Counted from the stretch's first letter, positions 1 to 12,686 are shown. The stretch: DNA of 64,000 nt from Durusdinium trenchii (GCA_963970005.1 CAXAMN010013980.1:98674-162673); one strand, 5' to 3'. Numbers and translations are program-made. The notes: generated by a model not told the origin, from the letters alone.

Positions 1-1666
1 CACGCGGATCACCCCGGAAAAATCCGTCTTTGACCCCGACGGATGAAAAGGCAGCTCCCCTATCAAACAAACGACTACTCGGACTACCCTCCCCCATTTT
101 CACCATTCTCCTCCACAAGGGGGTCTCCTCAGCTTCCTCTGAGGGATGGTCTCAACTGGGTTCTTTAAATATATCAAAATCATGACCAGTGCTCCCGTAC
201 TGCGCGCCACGTCTGCGGCTGATGGCGTCGCCTGGCTGCAAATCGAGCAGATCCTTGCAATTCCTGAGAGTGGTGCCCACGGGTTCAAAATACAAGGCTT
301 TCTGATCGAACTTCTACCACCGTGCCCATGGGCCTCCAACCAGCTTTTTTGGGCGCCGATGCTTTGAGCTACTGATGGTGCCGTCCCTGTTCGATAGAAC
401 CAACCAAAAAAACACCAACGCCAATTGCCGGAGTGCCTGGAAACTACCCGGCCATCGCTTTTTCGACCCTTTATTAACGTCGAACTCGGTCGCGTAACCG
501 GGTGCTTGATTCCGGAAAGAGGTGTGGCGAACTGTCTACTTCATCAGAAACCACTGGGGAGACAACAAAGAACACACATCACAAACCAAGGTTGGACGTC
601 AACCATAGTACGGAAGCTTAGCTTTGGAAACATTGCTAGGGCATGTGCGTGCTTCTTCAAGAGCATGAAAGTATTGCGTGCTGATGCTGTAGATGCCAGC
701 CCCAATGCCAGCACACATCAGCGCAAACACCTGAGCAGTTCACTGCGTGGCACATGTCATGCACAGTTCGGTTGACTGCGGTGATTCGGTCTGTTCGATT
801 TAACCGCATGCTACAAACATGATCATACAAGTCACCATCACTTGAAACTTTCTTTCATCAGGCCCTCCTGCTCAATTCTTGAGGTGGATAACTCCTCTTC
901 TCAGTTCTCACCATTCCCACCTGGCTAGCACCACTTGCAAAACTAGATTGAAGATGATTGAAGTAGAATGAATTAGGCTTGACTAGGTATATTATATTTA
1001 GACATAGCTGACAGGGTCATCGGGTTTCATCGAAAGCCATGTCTTGTCGGACGAAAACGCTATCCATTTACATCCATTTACGAAGCATGCCGCTGAGCCA
1101 GCGGTTGATGCATTCAATGCTCCCACGCCCCCCTGCCCCCCCCAAAAAAGGCGATGGACGCCTTAACAGGCGGAACTCCTCTTGAAAGCAAGGCGCTGCC
1201 CAAAACCTCTTCCATCTCATCACCAGGGGAACTGGTCGTCTCGTGTAGAAGTTCCGCTGCTTCTGGGCGACATCGGGAGCTGTCGCCAGCGCGATCTCGT
1301 GGTTGAGGTGCAAAGACCATGCAGACTTCCTGGGCGAAAAAAAAAGGACCCTGGAAATGACCTCAAAGAGGGAGCTAACTGGTCAGTTCCCGATGCTTCT
1401 TGAACACCTCAAAGCCAATCTGGGCAGTGGAATGTTCAGGACGGGAAACCAAATCAAACTCGAGTGCCCAAGATCCATGCTTCAGAGTTCATGCTTGGAC
1501 CCTCGGTTAAACGGTTAAACGACTGGATCCCCAAACCGAATGGACGCTGACGCTGTAGAAATCAAAGCGGGGTTCTTGGGTCCGGCGGGTTGGGGCGACC
1601 TGAGCACCAATCCCAACGGACCTACGAAGAACTTTTTGAAAAGACAAGAACGATGTTCAAGAACTG
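1..1666. other. No supported gene
   Basis: Only short overlapping open frames on both strands, none with a motif I recognise. A homopolymer patch (C-run then A-run) lies near 1130-1150. Probably intergenic or intronic DNA downstream of the minus-strand PPR region. Confidence 0.4.
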
Positions 1667-1679
1667 TTAGAAACGCACC
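1667..1679. repeat. Target-site duplication, left copy
   Basis: The 13-mer TTAGAAACGCACC occurs here and again, without mismatch, at 2274-2286. The copies exactly bracket the retroposed segment. This one touches a run of six T, which is the poly(A) end of the insert read on the minus strand. Confidence 0.85.
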
Positions 1680-2273
1680 TTTTTTCCTTTCGCGAGTACT
1701 GAGCCGTGTGGCTCTTGGTCTTGGCTTCGCATGCATGAGGCTTGCACCGTATCCAAAAGCCACTTAGGCGGGACACGTCAAAAGCTGAATTCTACCTCGC
1801 TGAAGGGGCAAAGAGACGCGACAAGAGCGCTGGTACTCTGGCATCTCCTGACACTCCACAGGCGTACACAACCCAAGCCTTCGCATGGAACAACAGCAAG
1901 TTGGCGGCCACGTCTTTCCTTGCCACTATGCCGCGCGCATTCAAAGTGCAAAAAGGGTTGCCACCTCACTTCCGGCTGTGGCCACCTCACATCCACCCCG
2001 ACCTCCATCGAGGTACTCAGGAAGGTGGCTGTGACCAAGTAGCCCAGCTGGTCGACCCATGCCCTCGACGTGGATTTAGGGTCTACGTAGCCAACGGCGA
2101 GAGCAACAGACAGTTCGATCCAGGCAATTCAGAACATAGATGCTCAAAGATGCAGGGCGCGGGCGTTCCACCATGGCAAGTGAAGCATCCCACTAGGGCT
2201 ACCCACCTAGGCTGGCCTCGTGCGGGCACACGAGACACCAACCATGGAGCCCTTGAGCCAAAATGGCTACGGA
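1680..2273 (-). mobile_element. Retroposed spliced-leader mRNA (processed retrocopy)
   Basis: A 594-bp insert with all three marks of a reverse-transcribed, reinserted mRNA. Read on the minus strand it starts with a complete 22-nt dinoflagellate spliced leader (2252-2273), continues through about 565 bp of unrecognised sequence, and ends in six A (T-run at 1680-1685). A perfect 13-bp direct repeat flanks it. The leader is followed by GG, not the GT that follows the leader exon in an SL RNA gene, so this is a relic and not an SL RNA gene. The body holds only interrupted minus-strand frames (for example 1778-2038 and 2083-2322), so I expect a processed pseudogene or a copy made largely of untranslated sequence. 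The parent gene is not recognised. A 205-codon plus-strand frame at 1742-2359 runs antisense through it and past its right edge, and is probably chance. Confidence 0.8.
2252..2273 (-). other. Dinoflagellate spliced-leader relic (22/22 nt)
   Basis: The minus strand begins TCCGTAGCCATTTT and ends GGCTCAAG, matching the known dinoflagellate leader (D-CCGUAGCC...CUCAAG) at every position, with T at the variable first base. In cells this leader is added to the 5' end of nuclear mRNAs by trans-splicing, so its genomic presence upstream of a non-GT junction marks a retroposed cDNA. Confidence 0.9.
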
Positions 2274-2286
2274 TTAGAAACGCACC
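2274..2286. repeat. Target-site duplication, right copy
   Basis: Second perfect copy of TTAGAAACGCACC, abutting the first base of the leader relic. Confidence 0.85.
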
Positions 2287-4174
2287 ATACCAAAAAAGAA
2301 CTTCCGCAACACACATCAGCAAACAAACACTTTCATACGCTTTAAGATTTCCCCTGTGACTGGACCAAACCCTCCCCCCCGATCAAAGAGACGCCGGCTC
2401 TGTCTAGACGCCGGACGTCCGGTGCTCCGAGGCGCTGTGAGATGCCCGACTGAAGGCTGACGAGATTAAAGTCGTCGACGCCTCAGAACTTCGACGGCGA
2501 CCGGGGAGCGAGGTGTCGAGCGACGCAGGTGTCGAGCGATCCCCGGTCGTGGCGACTGCGCGCTCCAATTGACCCGGAATCCAGGTAGCAAGACGTATCC
2601 CCACATCTGAAGTGAGGATGTCCTGATGAACATCAGTGACTGAAGCTTGAACGTACCAAACAAAAAGACTGCGCCCTTCCAAAGCCCGCTGTTTGCAACT
2701 GCAGGCGCCACTAGCAGTGATGAAGGTCGGCCATTGTGTGGAGCCCAATGTTGGGGATGCGGGCGTAGGAGGCGCGGAGACCGGGGTGGTCACGCCCTTC
2801 TGACTGGACGCCGAGCTATCCCATCGAATCACATGCATTGAGCCCTCTGCAGCGGCAAAGAAGGCGGATCATTGATTTATTCATCACAGTCCTGAACTGT
2901 CCTAAACTACAATTAAGCCTTTTCCCCTATTTCCCCCATTGGTCGAAAACTCAGAGGCCCAACGGGACCCAACAGATTGATGGAAGGGTCAGGTCAAGCG
3001 GTTGGCACGGAAGTCACAGGCAACCGCCTCGCAGGAAGAAACAACCAGCAAACAAGCTGCATTCAGGGTTTTGGCCTTGGACCAAAAGGGTTTTCCGGCC
3101 GTCTGCTTTGCTCAACGTGTTGGAACCATGTTTACGATCCATGATCCAATGACACAAGTGCACGCATGCTTTGCTCAACGCTTGGGTAGCTTTCCAGTGC
3201 AATTCTTCGGTCACTTGGAGGATGGCAGCGTGTTGCCCCGACCTGACGGCACAATGCGACCGTCAGCGACCACACATCGAAACACCCTTCGGCTACGCCG
3301 TGCAGATCATTCTCTGCCGTGCTGCTCGCATGCCAAAACCGCCAAACTGCATGTGGTCACATCAGGGAACGGGGCTGTTGCAAAGGTGCCTCAGCTGTCA
3401 ACGGGCATCAGCTTAGTTCATGTTCCACGCCACTGAAGAGTCTGCTTCAAACAAGAAGTAGCCAGCCGGAACTGTTGGAAAGCTTGCCTGCCTGGTAGGT
3501 TTGCGGGGAATATGAACCAGCTTTTGCTACATTGAAGTGAAAAACCGTAGCAAACTGTTGTTATATATAAATGTTGTAGAAAACTACTTTCGGTGACGCG
3601 CTCTTGTTCTTCGGCGTTCAACCACCCGCAAGCCGCAAGTTATGTGCTGTTTCTGACAGTCACAGTTCCAGGGGTTTACCATGCTCTGAAATCCCCAATG
3701 TAAGGTCAAATGCTAACCCACCCCAAGCCCGACTCCACCCTGTGCACATGCCGAAGCGATGTTAATAAAAGGACACCACATACTCTGACTTCTGTGGCGA
3801 ACGTGAATTGGTTAAGGAACACGTGCACCGGGCAAGCTGTCAAAACCATCAGCTACTGGCAATCTGTCTCAAGCTGTCGACTTGATACAGCTGAGTGGTT
3901 TGGCTCGTTCCACCTCCCTTTCTCCTTCTGTACCTTCTGAGTCGAAGTCTCTCCCCAGAGACTTAGATGGTGTGAGTGCAAGTGTCATACGTCCAGCTTC
4001 ACTCCCAAAACTTGAACCACGCAGCCTGACGTTGCACTACGCATTCATGTATATTATATATATGACTATAATCAGCACCTTGAACTAGGGCCAAAAATGA
4101 CTGATCGGTTGTCCATATGGAGCTGCCTGAGCTGCCTGTGTCTGGGAGGCACTCTGTTCAACACTGACACTGCT
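2287..4174. other. No supported gene
   Basis: Short frames only. The minus-strand frame at 2404-2838 has a patch loosely like a degenerate PPR tile (around 2620-2760), too weak to call. Confidence 0.35.
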
Positions 4175-4258
4175 TCTCACATCACAGGCGCATAAGCTCT
4201 TGCGCCACAAGCCCTTGGCGGAGAGCCCTTTCAATGCACTGTTGACCGCAAACAACGA
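4175..4258 (-). CDS. Possible PPR tile exon
   Basis: The minus-strand frame reads AVNSALKGLSAKGLWRKSL, which fits the two-helix PPR pattern N-x-x-[IL]-x-[AG]-x(3)-[KG]-x-W-x(2)-[AS]-L. It is the most distal of a minus-strand series of such tiles. Degenerate; low confidence. Confidence 0.3.
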
Positions 4259-4899
4259 TGGCCGCAACGCACCACAAAGGAGCCACACCTAGACCGAGTC
4301 AGGTGTGGAAGGCCAGGCGACCGACTGCGCTAGAGCTGGGATTCAGCCGGTGAACAAATACTCTAGTTGAATAGACACCAGCTAGGATAGATTCTCACCG
4401 TCAAATTGCAGGCTCTAATGAAAGTCCTCGCTTTGACAGCTTTTGCACAGTTCACAATGGAAACGCTGGTCTCAAGAGGGCCTAGAAAGTCCCCGCTTTT
4501 ACCCTTCCCCCAAGCAAAACATGCATTATTTATCATTATGTTACATTACTTTCAGCATTGAATGGCTCATCTATGATCAAGAAAACAGATCTAGCATTCG
4601 CTTCAGTTTCTGGAGCAGCTACGACTTCCTACAGGGTTCTGCAAGAAATTATGTGTTTTCCTAGTTCGAGCTACGACTTCAACTAATCCATGTAGGGGTG
4701 GATCTGAATTGAACCCATTTTGTATTGGTGGGCCAATGACCTCCCCTCAAGCCATTCCGCGACCAGAAAAAGTAACTCCGCTGTCTTAGGACCTTCTGAA
4801 GCGGCCTCACCCTTATCAAGTAAAATGGTTACGGATTCTTGGACTGCCCCAAAAAATCATTGGAACGCAGCCGTGCATCAAAATGTTCCGCCGTTTCAA

Positions 4900-4961
4900 G
4901 ATAGATAGATAGATAGACAGATAGATAGATAGATAGATTAGATAGATAGATAGATAGATAA
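4900..4961. repeat. (GATA)n microsatellite
   Basis: About 15 units of a GATA tetranucleotide with two small interruptions (GACA, GATTA). Confidence 0.95.
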
Positions 4962-5751
4962 ATTAAATAGGAATACATATATAAAATGATATAAACAAAT
5001 AGCGCAGCAAAAGCAGCAAAGCAGGGTTTGAACTCATGCACCCTGTCCCCACTTTGCTTTCACCCACCATCCCCAAAAGCACACTTTGGCCCACCATCCT
5101 TCTTCGGAAATCCTCCTAGATTCCAGCAAAGGGGCTGCGGAGCGCCAGGCTTTCCCCAAAGCACAAGCATCCACAGCAGCATTTTGACAAATGTGGGATG
5201 TGAACATCCTACTGATTTCAAGTGCCCTGTGCCAGCACAAACCTGCGGAGTTGGTGAACGGGAGAATGCGAAAAAAACACGGCGGGGGGGGGGTGTGGAT
5301 CAATGCATGCAGCAATGGCAATGCCTCTTGATGGTGTCAAGTGCATCACAATGGAGGAACAGGACAAACCTGTCATGTTCTTGCCAACACATGATAACTC
5401 ATGGTCTTCTTCACCGTGCGGTTTCATTGTTTCATCACACGCACCATACCATGGTTGCCGGATTCCATTCCATGGACACTGACAGCTAAGAACTTTGAGG
5501 CCAAAAGATCTGAAACGTGCAAGGATTGGAAGTTCAGATCAGTACATCTGAAAAACTGAAGTCTCACATCAGTTCAGTATCTGATCCAAACCTTTTCAGT
5601 TCAGCATCTGGACTTCACCTTCAAAGTATTGGAGTGCCCTGGAGTCCCCTTGAAAAGCTATTGGCAGTTCAGTCTCAGTTCAGCATCTGCAACAGTCTTT
5701 GACAAGTTTGTATCTTCCAGTCTCTTGCGACGCAAGGACCTCTCGTTTCCA

Positions 5752-5991
5752 TCAATGGCGCTCTGATCCTTCACACTCCCGCAACACAGTCTGAAAAAAG
5801 ACCCTCCATTGCTTCGGCCCGAACTTGATGAAAGTACACGACAGCCTGACCTGAAGTACACCACAGTGACACGCCCCACCTGCTGCACAAGCTGCAATCG
5901 CCACAGAACCGACCACTTCATCGCCACAGGTGCCAAGCTGCAAGGAGACTTCCCATTGTCGGCCTCTGGAGTCAACGATGAACGGTGTCAC
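5752..5991 (-). CDS. PPR-like exon
   Basis: The minus-strand frame contains GRQWEVSLQLGTC, then SVAIAACAAGGA and GPKQWRVFFQTV. These are the Trp-containing helix A and 'xAIxAC' helix B signatures of PPR tiles. PPR proteins usually bind organellar RNA. This exon would belong to the minus-strand PPR gene extending toward 17 kb. Splice ends are not determined. Confidence 0.45.
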   Translation of the reverse strand: MTPFIVDSRGRQWEVSLQLGTCGDEVVGSVAIAACAAGGACHCGVLQVRLSCTFIKFGPKQWRVFFQTVLRECEGSERH

Positions 5992-6274
5992 GATGTCAAG
6001 AACATGTCTAAGAGCGTAGCAGTTTCACGCAAATCTTGCTAGAATGAACAAAAAACACCTTAATCGTTGAACGTCATAGGCTATACGTATATTCAAGTAT
6101 TCTGCGTCAAGAACAAACGCAAATGCTTATACAAATAGAGATATTGAGAACATCCGTTCCTTCTAGTACCAGTAGAGCACTATGACAAGAAACAACCGAA
6201 CAAACATGAACAAACTACGCTTTATTGCCCAACCCGCAATTCAATGATTCATACCCGCAGCATTTTTTGAAACC

Positions 6275-6308
6275 CAGTCAATCAGTCAGTCAGTCAGTCA
6301 GTCAGTCA
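6275..6308. repeat. (CAGT)n microsatellite
   Basis: Eight tetranucleotide units, the first interrupted once. Confidence 0.95.
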
Positions 6309-7065
6309 GAGATTGCCGGATTTTGGACTTTGCTTGCTTTCTTTGAGGTAGCTTGGGCTTCTGGAATTAGTTTCCGCGGCTAATTAATTTTGCTTGTTAC
6401 AACTTCCACCTACGACTTTCTGAAACCTGTTCGCCGCTGTTTTCTCGTTTAGTCCCGTTTGGTCCCATTTGTGTTATGAATGAGGATGCATAGCATCACT
6501 CTGTGTACCCTTCCTAAACTGAAAAGTGAGCTTCCTGAAAGAACGGCTGAAACACATGCCCCCTGCTCCACACACCCCACTATGGAGACTTCTCCCTCCC
6601 TGAAGGATTCATGCCTCTCAAGCACGAGGTCATGGCGCTGCTTTCGGCATAGGCATCAGCTCGAATCAAAGCTCTGGACCTGTGAAGTCAATCACGAACT
6701 CAATTGAAGGTGTCTGAGGGAAGTTTTTCCGCAACTAAAAGTGAAGGCTAAATGGACGGTGTGTGGAGAAAGGGGGTCAGCAAAAATCGCTTATACGAAG
6801 TTAGTGCATCAAAAATATTCAAAAATACCTTCCACGAAGTTCTGCGAAGGTTTCTGGAATTTCGTTGCAGTCAGTTCTCCTACTGGCCCACCATTCCACG
6901 AACTGTCCACGAATAGCCTTGGGTTCTACGAATGTCCCACGCCTTCCACGATGTTAGTAGAATATAGTAGAATAGGTTTTTGCAAAACCCTTTCTGTGCA
7001 CTACCCTTCCGTTTGCCTCGGAAAAAGGCTAGAGTCACTCAAGTGCATCTCATGTGAGGTCATTC

Positions 7066-7300
7066 GTTACTTCGATTCCTGCCATCACGCGCAGCTATGG
7101 GCACAGGTGGCTTCACTTCTTGCCAGGCAGGACGTGAAAAGACCATCCTGGAAAGTCGTTTTAACCGTTCAGACCGAACTGACAGCTGAGTTTCCAAGTC
7201 GAGGGACATCGTGCAAAGCAGGTGCATTGTAACCTCCCACTCGAACTCACAAGCAGCGACAGCAGCACCTGATGTACAGGAATTAGACACTATGGTACCT
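7066..7300 (-). CDS. PPR-like exon
   Basis: The minus-strand frame reads CTSGAAVAACEFEWEVTMHL followed by a leucine-rich second helix. The AxAACxxxxxWExxMxLL spacing is that of a PPR tile. Same strand as the tiles at 7.5, 8.0, 8.6 and 9.1 kb, so probably consecutive exons of one gene. Confidence 0.45.
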
Positions 7301-7504
7301 TCAATCACCATTGCCAGCTCCATAACATAAGAAACAATACAAAAACGACATGTGTTAGGATGTGTTATGTAGGGCTGGCTCTTCGCAACCCTTCAGGCCC
7401 ATTCTACAATTTTACAATCAGCGCAACAAACTACATGACTTGTCAAAAACCTCAAAAAGAGCAAGACGGAACGGCCAACACGCAACGTGTAAACATTCAA
7501 ACAA

Positions 7505-7600
7505 CCAGTGGCCATAGCTGACCACAGTGGGCAACAGGACCCCATCAAGCATACTGTGGAGAAGAAGCAAGGCAAGTTGCCAATGTCGGCTCCTCGGCAT
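7505..7600 (-). CDS. PPR tile exon
   Basis: SRHWQLALLLLHSMLDGVLL then PTVVSYG: a near-canonical tile (W-Q-x-A-L-x-L-L-x-x-M, then P-x-V-V-S-Y). Clear PPR; limits are approximate. Confidence 0.6.
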
Positions 7601-7944
7601 TGCTGTTGAGAAAGCGATTGTTTAGTGACTGGGCGTGGGTTCCTCATGATGCTCATGTAGAAACGGCCATTGCTATGATTCCAGTAGATGAGTTTTTTGC
7701 TGCAGAGGGTGAGGTATACGAATTGCACAGATTCAAACAACATTCAATGTTGTTTAGCTAGTCGGTGCATCGTGGACTTCTGCATTGCGCAGAAGTCACA
7801 TGGGTGTGCATTTCAATAGGGAGGTCGCCAACCAATGGGTTTTGGCCTATAATATATATTTATGTTTTTTGTCATCTATTTCCCTTCTTCCAAAGGCTCT
7901 AATACTACACACTCGCATGGCGACACGGCACCGCCCTGGCGGCC

Positions 7945-8150
7945 ACTTACGTCGTTACATCGTCCAAGCATCGCTCCACAAGCTGAGATGGCGCTATTGA
8001 AGCTGATGTCATGCCCCATGGAGCTGTCCACGGTGGAGTGGAGCAACCACAACGAGTCTTTCCACCGCAAAGCGTCCGCACAAGCTCGACTCACGCAATT
8101 CACAGCCATGTTATCCAGCAAGGCACCGGCCACCTGCAGTGAAAAACATG
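7945..8150 (-). CDS. PPR tile exon (two tiles)
   Basis: NCVSRACADALRWKDSLWLL is followed by a second tile start, HDISFNSAISACG. The 'SFNSAISAC' string is the dinoflagellate PPR hallmark. Minus strand, in series with neighbouring tiles. Confidence 0.6.
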
Positions 8151-8556
8151 TCTCACTCGGCTCTGTCGTTTCCGGGTGTCTTGCTGTCTTGCAGAAGACG
8201 TTGTGAACTACACTTCGGAATGTGTAGTTTGGTGTTTCATCAGTTTCATCATCAGGATATGATTCCCACAACTGGCAGGAACACAGATTGCCAAATGCCC
8301 ACTATCCACCATCTTTGATGGACACAGCGGCACAGTACATCACAGAACTTGCACCTGATGAAGCAGTCAACCACGTTATATAAATGTAAGACCAATACAA
8401 AAAGGCCTTTTGCACAATCGTCACCTCTGTAGGCAGCCCCACGATTTCGCCAGAACATGAACAACCAGCCGGGCAGTTTGGTTGTGAACCCAGACCCTGT
8501 GGGCCAACCCTAACACAAGTGGCATCCTGGGCAAGACTTGGCCAAATTCACGTTGT

Positions 8557-8780
8557 TCATTCACCTCCTGCTAGGCCGGCGTTTCTGCACAGCGTGTCTG
8601 GGGTCCAGACCGAGACTGGGGCGGCCCTCAACAGCGCCAGTGCTTGTTGCCACTGCTTGGCCATCTCCAAGACACTCATCACATGGCCCAGCTCAACCCG
8701 CCCCACACACATCAGCTGCAAGACATTGGAAAGGACCCAGGCCCAGCGCGAGCCGGTTCCAACCAACATCTTGGGTGTGG
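8557..8780 (-). CDS. PPR tile exon
   Basis: Contains SVLEMAKQWQQALALLRAAP preceded by a degenerate tile with RWAWVLSNVLQL. Probable exon of the same minus-strand PPR gene. Confidence 0.6.
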
Positions 8781-9089
8781 TACTCAAATCACTTCCAATG
8801 CATCTGAGAAACATGCCACCCCAGGATGCATCCTCATCATTGGTCCATGTGGAACTTTGTTGGTGAGACTTGTCGTAACTTGTTTCCTGAACCTGTTGAT
8901 TAAGAAGCCCCATACTAATGCTTACATCTCCATAATCACGGGAGGGTTATCAACAGTCCACATGATCCCCGGTTTCGGACATCATCAAATGAACCACACC
9001 CGTGGATGTCTGTCAAACCCGTCCTGATGTGATGAAATGGCGCGGTTCTTCATGGAGACAGCCGTGCTCAAGGAAGACGTCCATGCCGA

Positions 9090-9191
9090 CGACTTCGATG
9101 ATTCCACTACATTGCGCAAGCTCACCATGTCCGGCCGAACATGCGAGGACTCCATCGCCGTCAGAAGCTGTAGAACTTCAATCCAGCTGCT
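9090..9191 (-). CDS. PPR tile exon
   Basis: SSWIEVLQLLTAMESSHVRP followed by DMVSLRNVV, matching W-x(3)-L-x-L-L-x-x-M-x(6)-PD-x-V-S-x-x-x-V. Good PPR fit. Confidence 0.6.
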
Positions 9192-9968
9192 CACGGCCAT
9201 GATGCTGTTGACACAATACCTCTGTCAGCAGGAGATGGGAGAGGTCATATACCGTATACCGTCCAAGTATGCCAAACAAGTTGTGTCTTGCGTTCAAGAC
9301 TGACAAAGAATGTGACACCTCAAAAAAGGGCCCCTCCGCTGTCCCACACGTTCTTTGTGCGAAGAAGAGGGTCCCGGTTCAAGTGGTGGCACACGGACGC
9401 ACAAAAGGACGCGAGGTGTTTGACCCACAAAATTCCACATGACATGCATTTGTTTGGGAAGTCGACATTAACCCACATCTTGTATCATCATGTATGAAAT
9501 AGTTTACTGCACGCATCTGCTAGAGTATGTAGAAACTATTCCATACATCGACGGTCTAGGAAATGACACCAAAATCCCCCACGACATGCCTCTTTGATCC
9601 GTGCCAAGCGGCAAGTCACGAGGCATCCTTGGACGCGGGACATTGACAGATGGGATGGACGATGCCGAGTGCCAAGCGAGGCATCGGAGGAGGGTGATTT
9701 GGAGGAAAATAGATGAGCCATGACATGACGACATAGTGTTTCTGTTACAGTATTCTTTGATCGCGCCATAGGGGGGAACTCCCGTCGTCGCGCCAGTCAC
9801 GGCTCTCTGCTTTGAAAGGAATATGAATTACCCCGGCAAGCCTCAGCCTTTCCCTCCTGAGCACCAGCTATATATATATTATATATTTATATATATATAG
9901 TCTTGTTAGAAGGTCTTCAATTGTCGATTTCGATGAAGAAAAACAAGAGTTCCAAGAGTGAGCAGTGT

Positions 9969-10143
9969 TCAAAGGCTCATTGGTGAGAAGTTCAGAATCT
10001 CCAATGCTTGCTGCCACTGCTTGCTCTCCGTGCAGGATACAATCATGGACGAGCATGTTACAGTGCTTGGAACCAGCGCCATGGCCAGAAGGGATGATAG
10101 AAGAAGCAAAGTCGTCGACCATCGCCCTTCTCCTCGAAAAGCC
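9969..10143 (-). CDS. PPR tile exon ending at an in-frame stop
   Basis: The minus-strand frame reads EGRWSTTLLLLSSLLAMALV, then TVTCSSMIVSCTESKQWQQA and LEILNF, with TGA at 9969-9971. Two consecutive tiles in the family's usual wording. The stop may lie past an unrecognised donor. Confidence 0.65.
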
Positions 10144-10402
10144 TAAGCGAGCGACCACGTGCAAAAGAAAGCTCAGATTCCAAGCTAGGCAGTACCTATG
10201 GAAACGTGCCAGCAGCATTCAACAGCTATGGAAAATGCCAAATGGAATAACACTATTAAAGTATATATATATATATAAATGTGTGTTCAACATGGATGAC
10301 TTTACATGACTTCACTTTACTGTCTATGTGCTGCTTGATGGTCACTACCATGATCTGTATCTCTTCTCTGCCTCAGGCCTTTCACTTTCACCAACTTCGC
10401 CG

Positions 10403-10560
10403 AGAAGCGCCAATCATGCTGTTGTACGTGATGACATTTGCCACGATACCTCCCTGTTGCATTTCTCTAGGCCAGGATAGGGCTCTTTGCCAGCACGCAT
10501 TGCGGGCCAATGCATTCACTGCCTCAAATAAGAATGGTCTCAAAACACTAAGACGCTCCA
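10403..10560 (-). CDS. PPR tile exon
   Basis: NALARNACWQRALSWPREMQ, then GIVANVITYNSMIGA: one full tile plus the start of the next. A clear member of the series. Confidence 0.7.
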
Positions 10561-11001
10561 TTGGACCAATCAAAGCTTAACAGGAGATCCGAGGCGCATG
10601 CGTAAGGACATAATTAGTGGCGACGCATGGAGGAAAAGCCCTGAGAAAACCTTTAAACTTTAAACAAGCCCCCAAGCGAACGACACATCACCTCACTGGT
10701 TGCCGGCCAAACTCGCGGTGGCGCACTGCAGTCGAGTTGCATCTGTCAAACAAGAAAATGCCAAAAACCAGTCGGAACAAATAATCACATCACCCTCTTA
10801 CCATTTGTGAGGGTTCAACATCGTAGGCCACATGTCCATCAAACACGCATTGGAGTTGCCGTGAGTAAGATGGGGGAATTTTTGAACCTGTTGCTCCATC
10901 TTGAGGAACGATATTAAAGGAACATCCAGCAACTCGCTCTTCTTGGCTCATGACTCTACTCAGATCTCCACAAAGTTCTGCGTCCAGGCTGCACTACTCT
11001 G

Positions 11002-11106
11002 CGTGACGACACTGGTCTCTGCACCTGACTGCGACAACAGCTGCAAGAGTCCCATCGCCCTCGGCCAAAGCCCTGCGCCCTCGGCGAGGAGAGCGAATGC
11101 TGTGCC
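11002..11106 (-). CDS. PPR tile exon
   Basis: GTAFALLAEGAGLWPRAMGL then LQLLSQSGAETSVVT. The W-P-R-A-x-x-L-L-x-x-L variant recurs in this locus (also 21.9 and 26.0 kb). Confidence 0.6.
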
Positions 11107-12519
11107 GTCCAGACCTGTGACACAGGCAGGTCTAGATGGGTCCAGTTTGCGTACGGGATGTGCCGCTAAGGTGTGCTAAGGTGTCTTCAATCAAGACACT
11201 ACACCACATGTTCTTAGGCCCTTGCCGGTCTGATCCAGGGCCTACGAAAAGCAAGGACTCAAACAATGGTATAAAACAACTGTGGATCAAGATAAAGCAA
11301 CTCACATTGAAATGGGTGTGAGTCGCGCGGGGAAATTGCTATGTTTCCAACAGCAGTGGGTTTAGGTCTTTACAGTACAGAGTCGGTCATTGCTCACACT
11401 CTCATTAGCTCAATATTCTCACTCACTCATCTCATCCTCATTACTTCCCACTCCGCCATTCATTGTCAAACCAACTGCACCCTGCCCTCGGCACCTCCAC
11501 CTGACATCGCCATCTGCAAGGCTTCGGGCCATGCGTGCGAGATGAAGGTCTCGGGCCTGAGCCTGGCGCGGCACGGCCGTAGAGGGTCGGTCCTGGATGG
11601 GATAAAGGTGATTGGAGGTGGCGGTGATGGAGGAGATTGGAGGTGCAATTCACCACAAAACAAAAAACTATACTTATCATCTATACTCCAAGGTGAAAGT
11701 ATTGAATGGGATACTAATAGTTGGAAGTGGAGGTTCAGAATTGGAGGGTTCCTCGGAGGGTTCCTCAATTCCACTTTTGAAGTGTTTCAGGGGGCGACTG
11801 TCCACCGTTTTCCAGAAGCTGAGTGGGGATGGGACCTGAGACATACCGATGTGTGATGAACACTGGCGTCCAGCCTCAACAGTGCAATCGAGCAGTAGAC
11901 ATCGGCAGCCTTTTGCCATTGGCTCTGTCGATGTAAAGCACTCATTGCGCCTGATAGCTCTCAACTGGCTATATAGTGGCGAGGTGTTTCGGTAAATTTC
12001 TTGAACTGACGAGACAGAAAGGACAAACACTTTCAGCAACTCTTGGCTCTCAAATCTCTCACCCACCCCCCAAAAGCTACCCAAAGGTCACTTTGGGACT
12101 ATAAGAAGTGTTGAAGCTACTGAACGTGCAACTGGAGGCTCTGTGCCTGTCTGGCTGACGGCCTCACTGCGTTTCAGCAACGGCTGTCTAAACAAATTGC
12201 AATTCCTTGCTGACCAACACTGTATCAAAACAGAATGTGCATATAAAAGATTGGTGCATCAACACTCGAACGTTTTTAAGGCATTTTAAGGCACTATGAA
12301 GTTGCAGGAGGAACCACAATGGACAACGCGCTAGTCTTAGTTGCGCTTGGTAGAAGCACACCAGTTGAGGAGTTGAGGGAATTATATGCATGTACAATCA
12401 TGTACATAAGCACCTATACAACCTAGCCTTTCGTGCCTGGATCCTGGATACGGATAGGGCGGATAGGGCCCCGGCCCTAAGCACTTGGAATTCCTCCTGT
12501 TCATCACCCGATTGAAATC

Positions 12520-12645
12520 CCAGCGGCTGTTGAAGCAAATCACCGATGAATCCATGCCGCGATGCGACCTCTCCAGTTGTTGGATGGCCATTTGCCATTG
12601 ACTTCCTTTATCACATGCGCTGATGGTGGTGCCGTAGCTCACCAC
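12520..12645 (-). CDS. PPR tile exon
   Basis: VSYGTTISACDKGSQWQMAI then QQLERSHRGMDSSVICFNS. A near-consensus tile 42 bp from the left end of the MITE described next. Confidence 0.65.
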
Positions 12646-12686
12646 CTCTGTTCGGGACGGACAGACCCCGCTGGTCTCTTTTTACA

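Noticed and set aside
1742..2359. 205-codon plus-strand open frame
   Set aside because: Runs antisense across most of the retrocopy and past its right TSD; no recognisable motif and composition fits chance.
9871..9897. (TA)n tracts here and at many other sites as replication origins or promoters
   Set aside because: They are scattered dinucleotide repeats with no consistent position relative to genes.
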